Origin: Candidatus Saccharibacteria bacterium UBA5148
GTDB lineage: Bacteria > Patescibacteriota > Saccharimonadia > Saccharimonadales > UBA4665
Length of the DNA stretch: 39,614 bases
Reading direction: 5' to 3'
Assembly (NCBI GenBank): GCA_002413835.1
Contig: DHXU01000002.1
Location: 1-39,614, forward strand
The translations under genes and the position numbers were made by a program. Below, one piece after another: positions 13,541 through 21,190 of the stretch. The number at the start of each line of letters is the position of its first letter. Position 1 is the first letter of the stretch. The notes beneath the pieces are model-generated. The model searched no databases. It was given only the letters and a program-made list of their open reading frames with translations, and was not told the DNA's origin.

Positions 13541-15640
13541 TAGATTGATTGGGTCGATGTCGTAGCTCCAGCCGGATTTCGGCAGAGCCTGGATGACTTT
13601 CAGCAGGGCCGGGCGCTGTTTGCTCTTGATGATAAGCTGCCACTCAAATTTATCGCCGGTTTTAGCATGGAATGAAGGCATCGGACCTTCAATCAACAGA
13701 GGTAAACCCAATTTTTGTATTGAGTACAAAAATTGTTCAGAAGCCTTCTCGGCGGACTTGCTGGTGGCCCGGCGGCAGGTTAGCTTTAGTAGATAGCAGA
13801 AGGGCGGGAAGAAAAACAGCTGACGTTCGGCTAACTCATTCTGGTAAAACGTATCCCAGCTGCGGCTGAGTGCGGCCGTGATGACCGGCCGGTCCGGCGC
13901 GTAGGACTGGACGATAATGCGCTGCGCAATCGGCTGTCCGTCGGCGTCGCGGTGTCCGCGGCCAACCCGGCCGATGACCTGGGCCAGCAACTGATAGGTG
14001 CGCTCCTCGGCGGAGTAATCCGGAAAAGTCAGCGAGGTGTCGGCGATAACGACACCGAGTGTACTGAGCCGCGGCAGATCGAGGCCTTTGGCTAGCAGCT
14101 GCGTGCCGATCAGAATATCGACATCACCGGCTTTGACGGCTTCGTAATGCTGTTCGAATCGCTCGGCCTTTTTATTATCAGTATCGAAACGCATGACCCG
14201 GGCGCTCGGATAGAGCCGCCGGACTTCTTCTTCGATGGCTTTGGTGCCGACAACCTTGAAGACGACATCGGCATTGCCGCACTCCGGACACGATGTCGGT
14301 GTGGCCTGCTTGTAGCCGCAGGTGTGGCACTGCAGGATGTGCAGGTCATGGTGGTAGGTCAGCGGCAGATCACAGTGCGGGCAGACGGCCTGCCAGCCGC
14401 AGGTGTTGCATAGGATAACCCGGGCGGTACCGCGCCGGTTGAGATACAGCAGGCTCTGCTCGCCGTGCTGCAGACTGGTATTGATGGCCGATAGCATGGC
14501 AGACGACAGATACTGCGACCGTCCGAAGGAGTCGCGGTTCTTCAGATCAACCACCTGGGTCGTAACGGTGGCTTGGCCCGAGACGGGCGTGCTTTCCGAA
14601 TCGAGAGGGTGGCGAGTGCCACGAGCTAGCCCCCTAGTGTCGACAAGGTCGTCGCTAAGGCGGCTACTCGTAGAGCGCACTCGAGAGGCGGAAAGCACGC
14701 CCGTCTCAGAGCCTCCGTTGCTGGCGGCCATCTGCTGCATGCGGATGATCGGTTTGTGCTTCTGTTCAGCAATGTAGTAGTCAATGATCGGTGGCGTCGC
14801 CGACCCAAGCACCAGTGCGGCCTTGTGTAGTCTGGCCAGCTGCGAAGCTACCCGGACGGCGTGGTAATGCGGTGCCTGTTCCTGTTTGTAGGCTGGCTCG
14901 TGTGATTCGTCGACGACTATCAGGCCAATATGGGCAAGCGGTACGAAGAGAGCCGAACGCGGCCCGAGCACAATGAGCGGTTTGGTACTTTTAATAATCC
15001 GCAGCCAGGTCTGTTGCCGGGCCTTAGGCGTCAGTTGCGAGTGTACCAGCACGACCCGGTCACCGAAGACTGCCCGGAAGCTGGCCGCCAGTTGCGATGT
15101 CAGGCCGATTTCCGGTGTCAAAACAATCGCTGACGTACCCTCGGCCACGGCCTTGATGGCCAGCTCGATATAGACCCGGGTTTTGCCGGTGCCGGTATCG
15201 CCATGTAGCACAAAGGTATCCGGCTGCTGCATCAGCTGGAGGGCGGCAATCTGCTCGGCAGTCAGCGGCGGTAGACTATCGGCTGTCACGGCGACCCTAT
15301 CGGTCAGACCCGCCGTCTCCATGACGGTACCCGCGAGTAGCGGGCCAGGCAGGATCTGCTGGGCAATCATGCCAAGCGGCGCAGGGTAGTAATCTTTGAT
15401 CCATTCTGCCAGTGTCACGAGCGGAGCCGGCAATGGCGGAATGTCATAAACCTCCAGAATATCCTTGGTTGCGAAGCGCGGCTTGTCGACCTGGCCGGTC
15501 ACAACACCTATCACGGCTTGCTTCTGCATCGGTACCAGGACGACGCTATGGAGAGTAATCTCCTCCGGTGACGAGTATGTCAAAGCCTCGCCGCCGTGGT
15601 ACTGCGCGCTGGCCACCAGAACTGTGTAGTAATGCTGCAT
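13535..15640 (-). CDS. priA: Primosomal protein N' (replication restart helicase)
   Basis: PriA is the 3'-to-5' helicase that reloads the replisome at stalled forks. The 701 residues show the N-terminal DNA-binding part and Walker A GDTGTGKT (147-154). The DEAH-type box is DESH (244-247), followed by 'AYKQEQAPHYHAR'-like 'AYKQEQAPHYHAVRVA'. The zinc module has CNTC/CPHC/CHTC/CPEC pairs. Helicase motifs V-VI are 'GTQLLAKGLDLP' and 'QVIGRVGRG'. Residues ~311-354 are extra, have no family counterpart that I know, and are encoded by a palindromic DNA element (14580-14707). The start at 15640 lies 7 nt after a TATACT box, so the mRNA is probably leaderless. The gene heads the priA/def/fmt neighbourhood. 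Confidence 0.95.
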   Translation of the reverse strand: MQHYYTVLVASAQYHGGEALTYSSPEEITLHSVVLVPMQKQAVIGVVTGQVDKPRFATKDILEVYDIPPLPAPLVTLAEWIKDYYPAPLGMIAQQILPGPLLAGTVMETAGLTDRVAVTADSLPPLTAEQIAALQLMQQPDTFVLHGDTGTGKTRVYIELAIKAVAEGTSAIVLTPEIGLTSQLAASFRAVFGDRVVLVHSQLTPKARQQTWLRIIKSTKPLIVLGPRSALFVPLAHIGLIVVDESHEPAYKQEQAPHYHAVRVASQLARLHKAALVLGSATPPIIDYYIAEQKHKPIIRMQQMAASNGGSETGVLSASRVRSTSSRLSDDLVDTRGLARGTRHPLDSESTPVSGQATVTTQVVDLKNRDSFGRSQYLSSAMLSAINTSLQHGEQSLLYLNRRGTARVILCNTCGWQAVCPHCDLPLTYHHDLHILQCHTCGYKQATPTSCPECGNADVVFKVVGTKAIEEEVRRLYPSARVMRFDTDNKKAERFEQHYEAVKAGDVDILIGTQLLAKGLDLPRLSTLGVVIADTSLTFPDYSAEERTYQLLAQVIGRVGRGHRDADGQPIAQRIIVQSYAPDRPVITAALSRSWDTFYQNELAERQLFFFPPFCYLLKLTCRRATSKSAEKASEQFLYSIQKLGLPLLIEGPMPSFHAKTGDKFEWQLIIKSKQRPALLKVIQALPKSGWSYDIDPINLL
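14580..14707. mobile_element. 128-bp palindromic element inserted in frame within priA
   Basis: The arms GAGACGGGCGTGCTTTCCG (14580-14598) and CGGAAAGCACGCCCGTCTC (14689-14707) are perfect 19-bp inverted repeats. The interior also pairs: CGAGTGC (14613-14619) with GCACTCG (14677-14683), then TAGC/GCTA, down to a CGAC-AAG-GTCG tip. The whole element can fold into one long imperfect hairpin. It contains no stop in the priA frame and adds about 43 Ser/Arg/Thr-rich residues between the two helicase lobes. No target-site duplication was found by eye. No other copy was seen in this window. Confidence 0.75.
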
Positions 15641-15647
15641 ACCATCT

Positions 15648-15653
15648 AGTATA
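15648..15653 (-). promoter_or_regulatory. -10 box for priA
   Basis: Minus strand TATACT (15653-15648), 7 nt before the ATG at 15640. No good -35 was found at 16-18 bp, so this call rests on the -10 alone. Confidence 0.5.
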
Positions 15654-15755
15654 TAGACTTCAGCTCGCAGGCGAGTGACAACTGTGTAACGCCCGCGGCA
15701 ACGAGTTACATGGCACCACCCAGCTGCCTGTAATTGGACCGATTAGGAATCATTG

Positions 15756-15784
15756 TTGATTCGACACACAAAAGCCGTTATACT
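15756..15784 (+). promoter_or_regulatory. Upstream promoter of the winged-helix gene
   Basis: TTGATT (15756-15761), 17 bp, TATACT (15779-15784). It is the first of two tandem promoters. Confidence 0.75.
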
Positions 15785-15792
15785 TTGAAATG

Positions 15793-15822
15793 TTGACGTT
15801 GTGCGAATGACAATGATAAACT
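15793..15822 (+). promoter_or_regulatory. Downstream promoter of the winged-helix gene
   Basis: TTGACG (15793-15798), 18 bp, TAAACT (15817-15822) followed by TAAGC. The -10 lies ~90 nt before the ATG at 15914. No coding sequence is seen between priA and this region. Confidence 0.65.
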
Positions 15823-15913
15823 TAAGCATCGACTGATGCGGGTTTACATCAACGTCGTGCGCAGACGTACTTACAGTGAGTTTTATCAGATAGGACAAGG
15901 AGAGGTAAGGCTT

Positions 15914-16198
15914 ATGCTTGACGTATTTATTACATCCAGAGTGCGCCGCAAAATTATTGTTATTTATGCGAAGTACCCTGACTTCAAGACTCACGTCCGG
16001 GGTCTGGCTAAACTCATCAAAGAAGATGCCGGCAACATCCAGCGTGAACTGAAACGCCTCGAAAAAGTCGGCTTCCTGATTTCCGAAAAACAGGGTAATA
16101 CCAAGATCTATTACACCAACAAACAGTTCGCTATCTTCAAGGAACTGCAGAGCATCGTCCTGAAATCGCAGCGCACGACCCAGAAGAAATCTGTCTAA
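15914..16198 (+). CDS. Small winged-helix (ArsR-like) DNA-binding protein
   Basis: This 94-residue protein starts MLDVFITSRVRRKIIVIY. Residues ~8-70 form a winged helix: 'HVRGLAKLIKEDAGNIQREL' is the helix-turn-helix, and 'LEKVGFLISEKQGNTKIYY' the wing. The C-terminal helix is Lys-rich. It is most like MarR/ArsR-type minimal regulators, with no effector domain and no cysteines. The start at 15914 is preferred because AGGAGAGGTAAGG lies just upstream; a longer frame from 15836 would start within the promoter leader. It is transcribed away from priA and followed by a membrane protein gene 31 nt later, probably in the same transcript. Target genes are unknown. Confidence 0.8.
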   Translation: MLDVFITSRVRRKIIVIYAKYPDFKTHVRGLAKLIKEDAGNIQRELKRLEKVGFLISEKQGNTKIYYTNKQFAIFKELQSIVLKSQRTTQKKSV

Positions 16199-16229
16199 TC
16201 AGCCAGGTACAGCTAACGGAGGGATATGT

Positions 16230-16649
16230 ATGGCACACATAAGTTCGTCCAGTACTAAGAAATATCTGATTCTGGCAGCAGTCTCGCTGCTCCTCAGTCT
16301 GATAATCATCCGGTGGCACTCGGTCGACAACGTATCATTCTGTACGAACGTCCCTGGCTGCCAAAATGAACAACCGCGCGGCAAGATTACAGAGCGGACC
16401 TATGGATTTCCGCTGGCCTACAAAAAAGTAACATCCTTTCGACCATCGGCCAGCAGCAATGCTACAGCGGCTGTTAATCTGAAGGAAACATCGATTGAAA
16501 ACCAATCATTCAGCGCTCCGAGTGTCATCGTCAGCGCCTTATTCTGGTTCGGTTTGCTGCATTTGCTCGGCCGGTTTATCAAACCAAAAGCTACAACGAC
16601 CGCAGCGACAGATCCAAAAGAAGCAGTCTTGCCAAACTCACCCCGTTAG
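16230..16649 (+). CDS. Hypothetical protein with two membrane segments
   Basis: This 139-residue protein has hydrophobic segments at about 12-27 (ILAAVSLLLSLIIIRW) and 97-114 (SVIVSALFWFGLLHLLG). The loop of ~65 residues between them contains one close Cys pair (CTNVPGC) and is probably outside the cell, where the pair could form a disulfide. The C-terminal tail is short and polar. ACGGAGGGA (16217-16225) gives a good ribosome site. It follows the winged-helix gene by 31 nt and may be its co-transcribed partner. No family is recognised. Confidence 0.75.
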   Translation: MAHISSSSTKKYLILAAVSLLLSLIIIRWHSVDNVSFCTNVPGCQNEQPRGKITERTYGFPLAYKKVTSFRPSASSNATAAVNLKETSIENQSFSAPSVIVSALFWFGLLHLLGRFIKPKATTTAATDPKEAVLPNSPR

Positions 16650-16657
16650 GGTAGAAT
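16629..16657 (+). promoter_or_regulatory. Promoter for rpsU
   Basis: TTGCCA (16629-16634), 17 bp, TAGAAT (16652-16657), only 9 nt before the ATG at 16667. It overlaps the end of the membrane-protein gene. Confidence 0.75.
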
Positions 16658-16666
16658 ACAACAGAT

Positions 16667-16882
16667 ATGATACAAGTTACACGCAAAGACGGTAAAGAAT
16701 CGACGGAGAACTTACTCCGCCGCTTTAACCGCAAAGTCCAGCAGTCCGGCGCTATCGCTATCGTCAAGTCCGGTCAATATTTTGACAAGGGTATCAGCAA
16801 GCGCGATCGCCGCGCCAAGGCTATTATCCGTACCGAACGCAAAGCCGTTAAGCTCAAAAAGATTAAGCTGGGTCAGCGATAA
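16667..16882 (+). CDS. rpsU: 30S ribosomal protein S21
   Basis: The 71-residue basic protein matches S21: 'ENLLRRFNRKVQQSGAI' followed by a Lys/Arg-rich helical tail 'SKRDRRAKAIIRTERKA'. S21 sits near the anti-Shine-Dalgarno on the 30S platform. The gene lacks a Shine-Dalgarno, and its promoter ends 9 nt before the ATG, so the mRNA is probably leaderless. yqeY follows on the same strand, a pairing conserved in many bacteria, but a GAAA-loop hairpin lies between them. Confidence 0.93.
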   Translation: MIQVTRKDGKESTENLLRRFNRKVQQSGAIAIVKSGQYFDKGISKRDRRAKAIIRTERKAVKLKKIKLGQR

Positions 16883-16905
16883 TCGGTTATTTCCGAAATG
16901 ACAAA

Positions 16906-16927
16906 AACGCTTCCGAAAGGAGGCGTT
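16906..16927 (+). terminator. Terminator-like GAAA hairpin after rpsU
   Basis: AACGCTTCC (16906-16914) pairs with GGAGGCGTT (16919-16927) across a GAAA tetraloop. The tail ATTGTTAT is only moderately T-rich, so read-through into yqeY is likely. Confidence 0.6.
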
Positions 16928-17009
16928 ATTGTTATGCGGGAGATTTTCTTACGGGGGTAAAGATGGAAAAAACGCCTGCTTTTGGTACAATTGTAGGGAA
17001 CGGAGGCCC

Positions 17010-17546
17010 ATGAACGATTTTTACCAAGAGACTGACGACAATACTGACCGAAACACCGATATGACCGACAACCTGACAGATACGACCGCCACTGGCCTGA
17101 AGGTCCGCCTTGACCGTGATTTGAAGACCGCCCTCCTGGCCGGTGACAAGGATACGGCAATGATTCTACGCGGTCTGAAAAGCGCCATCCTCTACGTTGA
17201 AGTAGCCAAAGGTGCCCGCGACACGGGATTACCCGAAGATGAATTACTGACTATCCTGGCCAAAGAATCCAAGAAGCGGCAGGAAAGTGCCGGCCTGTAT
17301 GTCCAGGGTGGTTCGCAGGAGCGCGCCGACAAAGAATTGGCTGAAAAGGCTGTCATTGACGCGTATCTGCCTGCCCAGCTCGATGAAGCTGCGGTCAAAA
17401 ACTGCGTCGCTGAGACAGTGGCCGAACTGGGTGCTACGACTCCGCAGCAAATGGGGCAGGTCATCGGTGCAGTCAAGCAGAAGCTTGGCACCTCGGCCGA
17501 CGGCTCGGTCATTGCACGCCTTGTTAAAGAAAGGCTCAGCTCATGA
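17010..17546 (+). CDS. yqeY: GatB/YqeY domain protein
   Basis: The 178-residue protein has an acidic, Asp/Thr-rich N-terminal ~30 residues. The YqeY domain follows: 'LKTALLAGDKDTAMILRGLKSAI', 'DELLTILAKESKKRQESAG' and the helical tail 'TPQQMGQVIGAVKQKLG...GSVIARLVKERL'. The tail is related to the tRNA-binding end of the GatB amidotransferase subunit. The start at 17010 is set by GGAGG (17002-17006); the upstream extension in the same frame is not family-like. A TACAAT at 16986-16991 may be a promoter -10. The gene overlaps adk by ATGA, so the two are translationally coupled. Its exact role is not settled. Confidence 0.88.
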   Translation: MNDFYQETDDNTDRNTDMTDNLTDTTATGLKVRLDRDLKTALLAGDKDTAMILRGLKSAILYVEVAKGARDTGLPEDELLTILAKESKKRQESAGLYVQGGSQERADKELAEKAVIDAYLPAQLDEAAVKNCVAETVAELGATTPQQMGQVIGAVKQKLGTSADGSVIARLVKERLSS

Positions 17547-18094
17547 TCCTGTTGATGGGCGTGGCCGGTGCCGGCAAAAGTATGCAGGGACGTATCCTGG
17601 CTGATGAACATGGCTATGCCTGGATATCAACTGGTGAAATCCTGCGGGTGCTAGTCACCGGTAAGCGGCGCCAGGAGATGCTCCAGGGCAACCTACTGAG
17701 TGATGACGAGATCATCGAACTTATCGACAAAGTATTCGAAATGATTGATACGTCGCAGGAATTTGTGCTCGATGGCTTTCCGCGGACCATTCCGCAGGCC
17801 GACTGGCTGACAGAACAGGTGTGCAAAGGCCGCTTCGAGCTGCACTGTATCATTAACCTGGTCGCCAGCGAAGACGTCGTCATCAAGCGGCTGACCAGCC
17901 GCGGCCGCCCTGACGATACCAAGGACGCCATCTGCCGCCGGATCAAAGAATACGAGGCGATCACGCGGCCGATTCTGGCGCATTTCAAGCAGGAGAATAT
18001 CCCGGTGCATGATATTGATGCCGACCGTGATGCCCGGGTGATCCATGACGAAATCCTGAGTCTGATTGATGACCCTGAACCTTTGGTAAAGTGA
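17543..18094 (+). CDS. adk: Adenylate kinase
   Basis: The enzyme converts ATP + AMP to 2 ADP. The 183 residues begin MILLMGVAGAGKSMQG, with the P-loop G(6)VAGAGKS(13). 'ISTGEILR' gives the AMP-site region and DGFPRT (77-82) is the family signature. 'TSRGRPDDT' is a short LID with no zinc Cys, making this the short form. 'ICRRIKEYEAITRPIL' supplies the Arg residues. The start codon overlaps the yqeY stop. map follows 10 nt later, so yqeY-adk-map form one unit; adk-map adjacency is common in bacteria. Confidence 0.93.
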   Translation: MILLMGVAGAGKSMQGRILADEHGYAWISTGEILRVLVTGKRRQEMLQGNLLSDDEIIELIDKVFEMIDTSQEFVLDGFPRTIPQADWLTEQVCKGRFELHCIINLVASEDVVIKRLTSRGRPDDTKDAICRRIKEYEAITRPILAHFKQENIPVHDIDADRDARVIHDEILSLIDDPEPLVK

Positions 18095-18104
18095 TCTTGC
18101 AGCT

Positions 18105-18872
18105 ATGAATACACGAATAAAAACTACTGCTGAACTGGCCGCGATGCGTGAAAGCGGACGCATGCTGGCGACTGTCCTGCAAGCCGCCCGCAAGCAGACG
18201 GTTGCCGGCATGTCGACCAAAGATATCGCCCTGATTACGGCCAGCGAGCTGCAGGCTCTGGGCGGCAAACCGGCTTTCCTGGGTTACCAGGGGTTTCCGG
18301 ATGTCATCTGTATATCCGTCAATCAAGAAGTCGTCCACGGTATACCGCGGGCCGACAAAATTATAAAATCGGGTGACATCGTCAGCCTCGATTTCGGAGT
18401 GACGTATCAGGGTATGATCACTGACGGTGCCATCAGCATGATCGTCGACAAGCCGCGCGAACAACGCCACACCGAGCTGGTGCGGGCGACTGAAGCCTCG
18501 ATGTACGAGGGCATAGCTGTATTACACGACAAAGTACGCACCGGTGATATCGGCGCTGCGGTGCAGGCAGTGCTTGAATCGCCGAAATATGGCGGCAAAT
18601 ATGGCATCGTCCGTGATCTTGTCGGACACGGCGTCGGCCATGAACTGCACGAGGACCCGAATGTCCCGAATTACGGCCGGCCAAATACTGGCCCGTGGTT
18701 GTCAGCCGGCATGACTATCTGTATCGAACCGATGGCCACACTCGGCACGGAACGCGTCTACGTCGCTCCGGATGGCTGGACTATTATGACAGTCGACGGA
18801 TCATGGGCGGCTCATTTTGAGCACACTATATTGATTACCGAAGCCGGCTCTGAAATCATCACAGAACTATAA
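18105..18872 (+). CDS. map: Methionine aminopeptidase, type I
   Basis: This metalloprotease removes N-terminal Met after deformylation. All five metal ligands are visible: D96 (SLDFGV), D107 (MITDGA), H175 (VGHGVG), E208 (IEPM) and E239 (HFEHT). H78 in 'EVVHGIP' is also present. The length of 255 residues fits the type Ia enzyme without the N-terminal zinc extension. No Shine-Dalgarno precedes the ATG, 10 nt after adk, which suggests coupled translation. The gene ends by overlapping the tail of a possible small minus-strand ORF by 6 nt. Confidence 0.95.
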   Translation: MNTRIKTTAELAAMRESGRMLATVLQAARKQTVAGMSTKDIALITASELQALGGKPAFLGYQGFPDVICISVNQEVVHGIPRADKIIKSGDIVSLDFGVTYQGMITDGAISMIVDKPREQRHTELVRATEASMYEGIAVLHDKVRTGDIGAAVQAVLESPKYGGKYGIVRDLVGHGVGHELHEDPNVPNYGRPNTGPWLSAGMTICIEPMATLGTERVYVAPDGWTIMTVDGSWAAHFEHTILITEAGSEIITEL

Positions 18873-18977
18873 TATTTCGTCGGGATCAGTCGTACCGGCT
18901 AATAGGTTGAAGGTTTCCGGATCGTCGCAGGTCAGTATGCCGGCAGCCAGCTGGAGTTGGCTTAATCTTTCACTCAT
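18867..18977 (-). CDS. Possible 36-residue acidic protein
   Basis: A short minus-strand frame reads MSERLSQLQLAAGILT then an acidic end 'DDPETFNLL' and 'TTDPDEIL', and stops at TAG 18869-18867. It lies 37 nt downstream of the anchored protein gene on the same strand, and the amino-acid mix looks like real protein rather than antisense noise. There is no strong ribosome site, and it has no recognised family. It could be a small protein co-transcribed with the gene before it, or chance. Confidence 0.35.
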   Translation of the reverse strand: MSERLSQLQLAAGILTCDDPETFNLLAGTTDPDEIL

Positions 18978-19014
18978 ATCGTCTATCTTGCAGCATGATG
19001 TGTGAGTATGGTTA

Positions 19015-19539
19015 CTAAAAACCGGCAAATAAAATCATTCCATTATCATTTGCCAGCGTCACACACGGCATCGGGCCAAGTGTATGAGGGTTGTCTTTGG
19101 TTGGTGCTGCAAGCAGCTCGCCATAATTCTGGACGGTGCCGACATGTTTGCCGAGCTTGAAACTGTAGGTAGTTATATCGGTAGGCAATCCGTTATCGTC
19201 GAGAACTGCCTTGGTGGTCACGTCGAGCAGGCAGGCACCAAGATTTATCTGCGCTTTGTATGTATCATGTTTACGAAACGGCTGCCCGGATGCCAACTCT
19301 GCATGTCCGTAAATACTGAAGCCGTCGGCTGTCATCAGTTTGCTGGCGGCCGGTGGGCCATTAGCACGGACGGGTGCATCGCGCACGTAGGCAATTCCAT
19401 AGATTGCGATTCCGGCTGCAGCTAAACCTGCGAGGGCTATAGGCATGACACGGCCGATATTCCATTCCAGCAGCGTAGTAGCAGGAGCGTTGGTGCTCTC
19501 TATAGTGATTTCTGGATCGGCGTTCTGTATCTCGAACAT
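19015..19539 (-). CDS. Hypothetical membrane-anchored protein
   Basis: The 174-residue protein (start at MFEIQNAD) has a ~28-residue cytoplasmic head, then a hydrophobic segment 'VMPIALAGLAAAGIAIYGIAYV' at about 30-51. About 120 extracellular residues follow. These contain two cysteines, in 'LGACLLD' and 'MPCVTLA', and several beta-strand-like stretches. I do not recognise the fold. The ATG at 19539 is chosen because the longer TTG start at 19569 lies within the -10 box TATAAT. It is divergent from ftsA, with the two promoters ~30 bp apart. A role at the cell surface is all that can be said. Confidence 0.75.
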   Translation of the reverse strand: MFEIQNADPEITIESTNAPATTLLEWNIGRVMPIALAGLAAAGIAIYGIAYVRDAPVRANGPPAASKLMTADGFSIYGHAELASGQPFRKHDTYKAQINLGACLLDVTTKAVLDDNGLPTDITTYSFKLGKHVGTVQNYGELLAAPTKDNPHTLGPMPCVTLANDNGMILFAGF

Positions 19540-19560
19540 TTTGCTTGTCTCTTGAGCTGT

Positions 19561-19589
19561 ATTATACAATTCTATATAACAATATACAA
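19561..19589 (-). promoter_or_regulatory. Promoter for the anchored protein divergent from ftsA
   Basis: Minus strand TTGTAT (19589-19584), 17 bp, TATAAT (19566-19561), 21 nt before the ATG at 19539. Confidence 0.7.
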
Positions 19590-19619
19590 TATTCTCAAAC
19601 CCATGCCTGAGTCTTCGAC

Positions 19620-19649
19620 TTGCTCTGAAGGAAACAATAGCGCTATACT
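19620..19649 (+). promoter_or_regulatory. Promoter for ftsA
   Basis: TTGCTC (19620-19625), 18 bp, TATACT (19644-19649), 9 nt before the ATG at 19659. This supports the upstream of the two possible FtsA starts. Confidence 0.75.
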
Positions 19650-19658
19650 AACTGTAAG

Positions 19659-20906
19659 ATGCATAATAATGCGGCCTCAGGCCATACAATGGCTCATTTC
19701 ATCGGACTTGATGTCGGTACCTCTACGGTACGCTGCGTTGTTGGTATGATCGACACCAATGATGGCAAACCATCAATCATCGGGCACGGCTCGGCACCCA
19801 ACGTCGGCGTCCGCAAGGGTGCAGTCGTCCATGTCGATGACGTTACCGAAGCTATCGTCCAGGCAGTGACGGAAGCGGAGCGAATTTCCGGTACACAGAT
19901 CAACCGGGCAACCGTCAACGTCAACGGATCACATGTCGAGGGTATCGATAGCAAAGGCGTCATCGCCATCAGTGCCGCCAACCGTGAGATAGGCCCTGAC
20001 GACCGTTTGCGCGTTGAAGAAGCAGCGACCGTTATCAAAATGCCGCCAAACAGAGAAATCATCCAGTTTTTTGCCAAGAACTATAGCCTCGATGGCCAGC
20101 GCAACATCAAGGATCCCGTCGGCATGCATGGAGTTCGGCTGGAAGTTGACGCTCATTTGGTAACCGCCGCCAGCCCGAATATGCGTAACCTCGATATGGC
20201 ACTGGAAAGGGCTCAGATTATCCCGACGCACCATACGCTGTCCAGCCTGGCGTCCGCCGAAGCTGTCCTCGGGCGGCAACAGAAGGAAGCTGGTACGGTC
20301 GTCCTCGACATCGGCGCCGGCACGACAAACTTTATCGTCATTGAAGACGGCGAGGTCCAACACGTCGCAGTCCTACCTATCGGTGGTACGCACATCACCA
20401 ATGACCTGGCTATCGGCCTGAAGACTGAGCTCGATATCGCCGAACGGGTCAAAGTAGAGCACGCTACACTTGGCGTGGCCAAACGCACGACGGCAATCGT
20501 GCGGCACAATGATCAGGATCATCATTTCACGATGGACGACGTCAATATGATCGTCGAAGCCCGTGTCGACGAGCTGTTTGAATATGTGAACAAGGAACTG
20601 ATCAAGATTCGCCGCGCCCGCAAACTACCCGGTGGGGTAGTGCTGACCGGTGGTACGGCCAAGCTGCCGGGTATCGCCGACTTTGCCCGTGAACAGTTAC
20701 AATTACCGGCCCGGATCGGCAAGCTCCAATCGGTCACAGGACTGATCGATACCGTGGATGACCCATCGTATACGACGGTAGTAGGACTTATGTTACTCGA
20801 CATGCTGCTCCTGCCTGATCCCGGCGGCGTGGCTGGACACGGCAATCCAAACGGCAAAGCCTTTCGTCTGGTTGATGGTTTACTCAGCCGTTTTCGCAGC
20901 AAGTAG
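19659..20906 (+). CDS. ftsA: Cell division protein FtsA
   Basis: FtsA is the actin-like protein that ties FtsZ filaments to the membrane. The 415 residues show 'HFIGLDVGTSTVRCVVG' (phosphate 1), 'RATVNVNGSHVEG' (start of the 1C domain), 'VVLDIGAGTTNFIVIEDG' (phosphate 2) and 'GGVVLTGGTAKLPGI' (adenosine). The C-terminus ends 'VDGLLSRFRSK', a basic, partly hydrophobic helix fitting the FtsA membrane-targeting sequence. An alternative start at 19689 (MAHFIGLD) would fit the family better. The promoter position makes 19659 the first AUG of a leaderless mRNA, so the ten-residue extension is plausible. ftsZ follows after 284 bp with its own promoter. Confidence 0.94.
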   Translation: MHNNAASGHTMAHFIGLDVGTSTVRCVVGMIDTNDGKPSIIGHGSAPNVGVRKGAVVHVDDVTEAIVQAVTEAERISGTQINRATVNVNGSHVEGIDSKGVIAISAANREIGPDDRLRVEEAATVIKMPPNREIIQFFAKNYSLDGQRNIKDPVGMHGVRLEVDAHLVTAASPNMRNLDMALERAQIIPTHHTLSSLASAEAVLGRQQKEAGTVVLDIGAGTTNFIVIEDGEVQHVAVLPIGGTHITNDLAIGLKTELDIAERVKVEHATLGVAKRTTAIVRHNDQDHHFTMDDVNMIVEARVDELFEYVNKELIKIRRARKLPGGVVLTGGTAKLPGIADFAREQLQLPARIGKLQSVTGLIDTVDDPSYTTVVGLMLLDMLLLPDPGGVAGHGNPNGKAFRLVDGLLSRFRSK

Positions 20907-21190
20907 GTATCCTGGCTCATACCATTACATTTTTTTCGTACAGAAAGATTGGCTATATTTGCTAGTATAACAGAGGTGAGTGCTGAGTACAAAATGTATT
21001 CACTAGTAGTCCAAAAGCCAATTTGGTGCGTCTGCCGGTCGCCATATGCCGGGTGCGCTAGATTGTTCGTTGGTCATTAGCATTAGTAGTGTAGCCCCCA
21101 GATAACTATAGATTTGCTGCGAATAAATTATTGAACCTTATCATGGTGTGACGTATACTTATGCATATATAACTAAACAGGTACTACTCC
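20907..21190 (+). other. ftsA-ftsZ intergenic region
   Basis: This 284-bp gap has no convincing gene. A weak hairpin GGTAT...ATACC followed by ATTACATTTTTTT (about 20907-20936) may end ftsA transcription. A 28-codon frame from ATG 20993 has no support beyond a weak GAGGTGAG upstream. The rest holds the ftsZ promoter. Confidence 0.5.
21131..21159 (+). promoter_or_regulatory. Promoter for ftsZ
   Basis: TTGAAC (21131-21136), 17 bp, TATACT (21154-21159) followed by TATGC. The leader is about 25 nt. Confidence 0.8.
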
